From NCBI GenBank assembly GCA_900766195.1, contig CAAFUN010000003.1, forward strand, positions 137,239-201,238: a DNA stretch of 64,000 bases, in the 5' to 3' direction. The stretch's first letter is position 1. Every line of letters begins with the position of its first letter. Of the stretch, positions 63,315 to 64,000 are shown piece after piece. The position numbers were made by a program, and so were the translations under genes. The notes beneath the pieces were generated by a model that searched no databases, was not told the origin of the DNA, and worked only from the letters and a program-made list of their open reading frames with translations. Source of the stretch: an uncultured Bacteroides sp. GTDB lineage: Bacteria > Bacteroidota > Bacteroidia > Bacteroidales > Bacteroidaceae.

Positions 63315-63914
63315 GCAAAAGAAAACATCAAATCCTTGCTTTTTTATTTCATTTATCATACAATATTGTACAAACAATGAATATTATTAAGAGTTCAGCG
63401 TTTATTTTTAAAAGTCAAAGACATAGTCACACCACTCGCAAAGTACATAATGTCTTGTAACTAGCCCCATCATTATAAACATTGAGATAACAAATATCAT
63501 TAGCCAACATAAAGAATCGAAAGTCTTTTTTATAAAAAGTATAGATGGCTTATGATCTTCTTAAAACAAATAAAGTATTTAATAAAGTATTTCTGCCCGA
63601 TAGAAATAGATAAAAAGTTATGTATCTCTGTATTCATAGGTGTTATAGGAATTTTTCTCACTAAAGGTTTGCTTTTGAGATATAAACAGTAACCATTACA
63701 AAATCTCCTGTTTTACTAAAAATAAAGCAAAGAATCACTGAATAATACAGTAAACGGTAACTTTTAAGATGTTTATCTCTTATGCGCATTAAGAGGAAGA
63801 ACTTTTTTTATTGGATAGCAATAATTTAAAACAGAATGTCGTTCCCATTATTTTATGTTTACAATACTTTGATCTCAGAGAAGTCTGTTTAAAGACTTTT
63901 TTAAAGCGCCTCAG
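63315..63914. other. ~600-bp AT-rich stretch without a supported gene
   Basis: No frame with recognisable domains on either strand. It contains the TACAATATTGTA palindrome and several A/T-rich runs but no clear terminator. It separates kduI from repeat array IV. Confidence 0.6.
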
Positions 63915-63998
63915 ATTCACTCCCGACTTGAACCTAATTCAGTCGTATACTCAATGGCATTGAGTCGTATACTTAACCCTATTCAGTCGTATACTGAT
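63915..63998. repeat. 22-bp-period palindromic repeat array IV (runs to window edge)
   Basis: Units start at 63915, 63937, 63959 and 63981, exactly 22 bp apart: ATTCACTCCCGACTTGAA (degenerate), ATTCAGTCGTATACTCAA, ATTGAGTCGTATACTTAA, ATTCAGTCGTATACTGAT. Spacers are CCTA, TGGC and CCCT. AGTCGTATACT is invariant in the last three, and the arms are inverted repeats (TTCAGT/ACTGAT). The array may continue beyond the window. Confidence 0.85.
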
Positions 63999-64000
63999 TA

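Overview
The window looks like a chromosomal segment of a gut Bacteroides species. Evidence: SusC/SusD-type nutrient uptake genes, a one-protein hybrid two-component regulator, two serine-type sulfatases, a GH29 fucosidase, KduI/KduD, a DUF2723 membrane protein, low GC, very few Shine-Dalgarno sites, and many TAnnTTTG promoter boxes (the Bacteroides -7 element), one with a TTTG -33 box at the expected distance. No phage, IS, plasmid or CRISPR genes were seen.

Layout. Positions 1-12062 hold most of a polysaccharide utilization locus: SusC (3' end only), SusD, GH29 alpha-L-fucosidase, GH2 beta-galactosidase-like enzyme and sulfatase on the + strand, facing the regulator on the - strand. The enzymes suggest a sulfated, fucosylated and galactosylated glycan such as mucin O-glycan. 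12.2-20.8 kb is mostly housekeeping: sirtuin, two FKBP isomerases, Lrp regulator, a CAU tRNA, VanX-like dipeptidase, catalase and a THUMP-like methyltransferase. 20.9-26.3 kb is a compact sugar-oxidation operon (aldo/keto reductase, amidohydrolase, FucP-type permease, zinc dehydrogenase) with a divergent LacI regulator and a candidate operator; it fits L-galactose to L-galactonolactone to L-galactonate to D-tagaturonate. 26.3-52.5 kb mixes RNA modification (DusB, U32, RlmL-type, MnmD), RNase R, DprA, cysteine synthesis (CysE, CysK), PurD, a DPP-IV-like peptidase, a second sulfatase and a zinc ABC transporter with no permease gene beside it. 52.5-64 kb has an AraC remnant, a GH123-like hexosaminidase, the DUF2723 protein, a polysaccharide deacetylase, and a kduI/kduD/DUF4861 uronate group.

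The most unusual feature is not a gene. Four intergenic sites (16.9, 44.6, 53.4 and 63.9 kb) each carry a short tandem array with a period of exactly 22 bp: an 18-nt imperfect palindrome plus a 4-nt variable spacer. The palindrome sequence is shared within an array but differs between arrays, so they share architecture rather than sequence. I do not recognise this family. There are also two short inverted-repeat elements of MITE size and several intercistronic hairpins in the glycan operon.

All functions are inferred from motifs read by eye; no database search was run.
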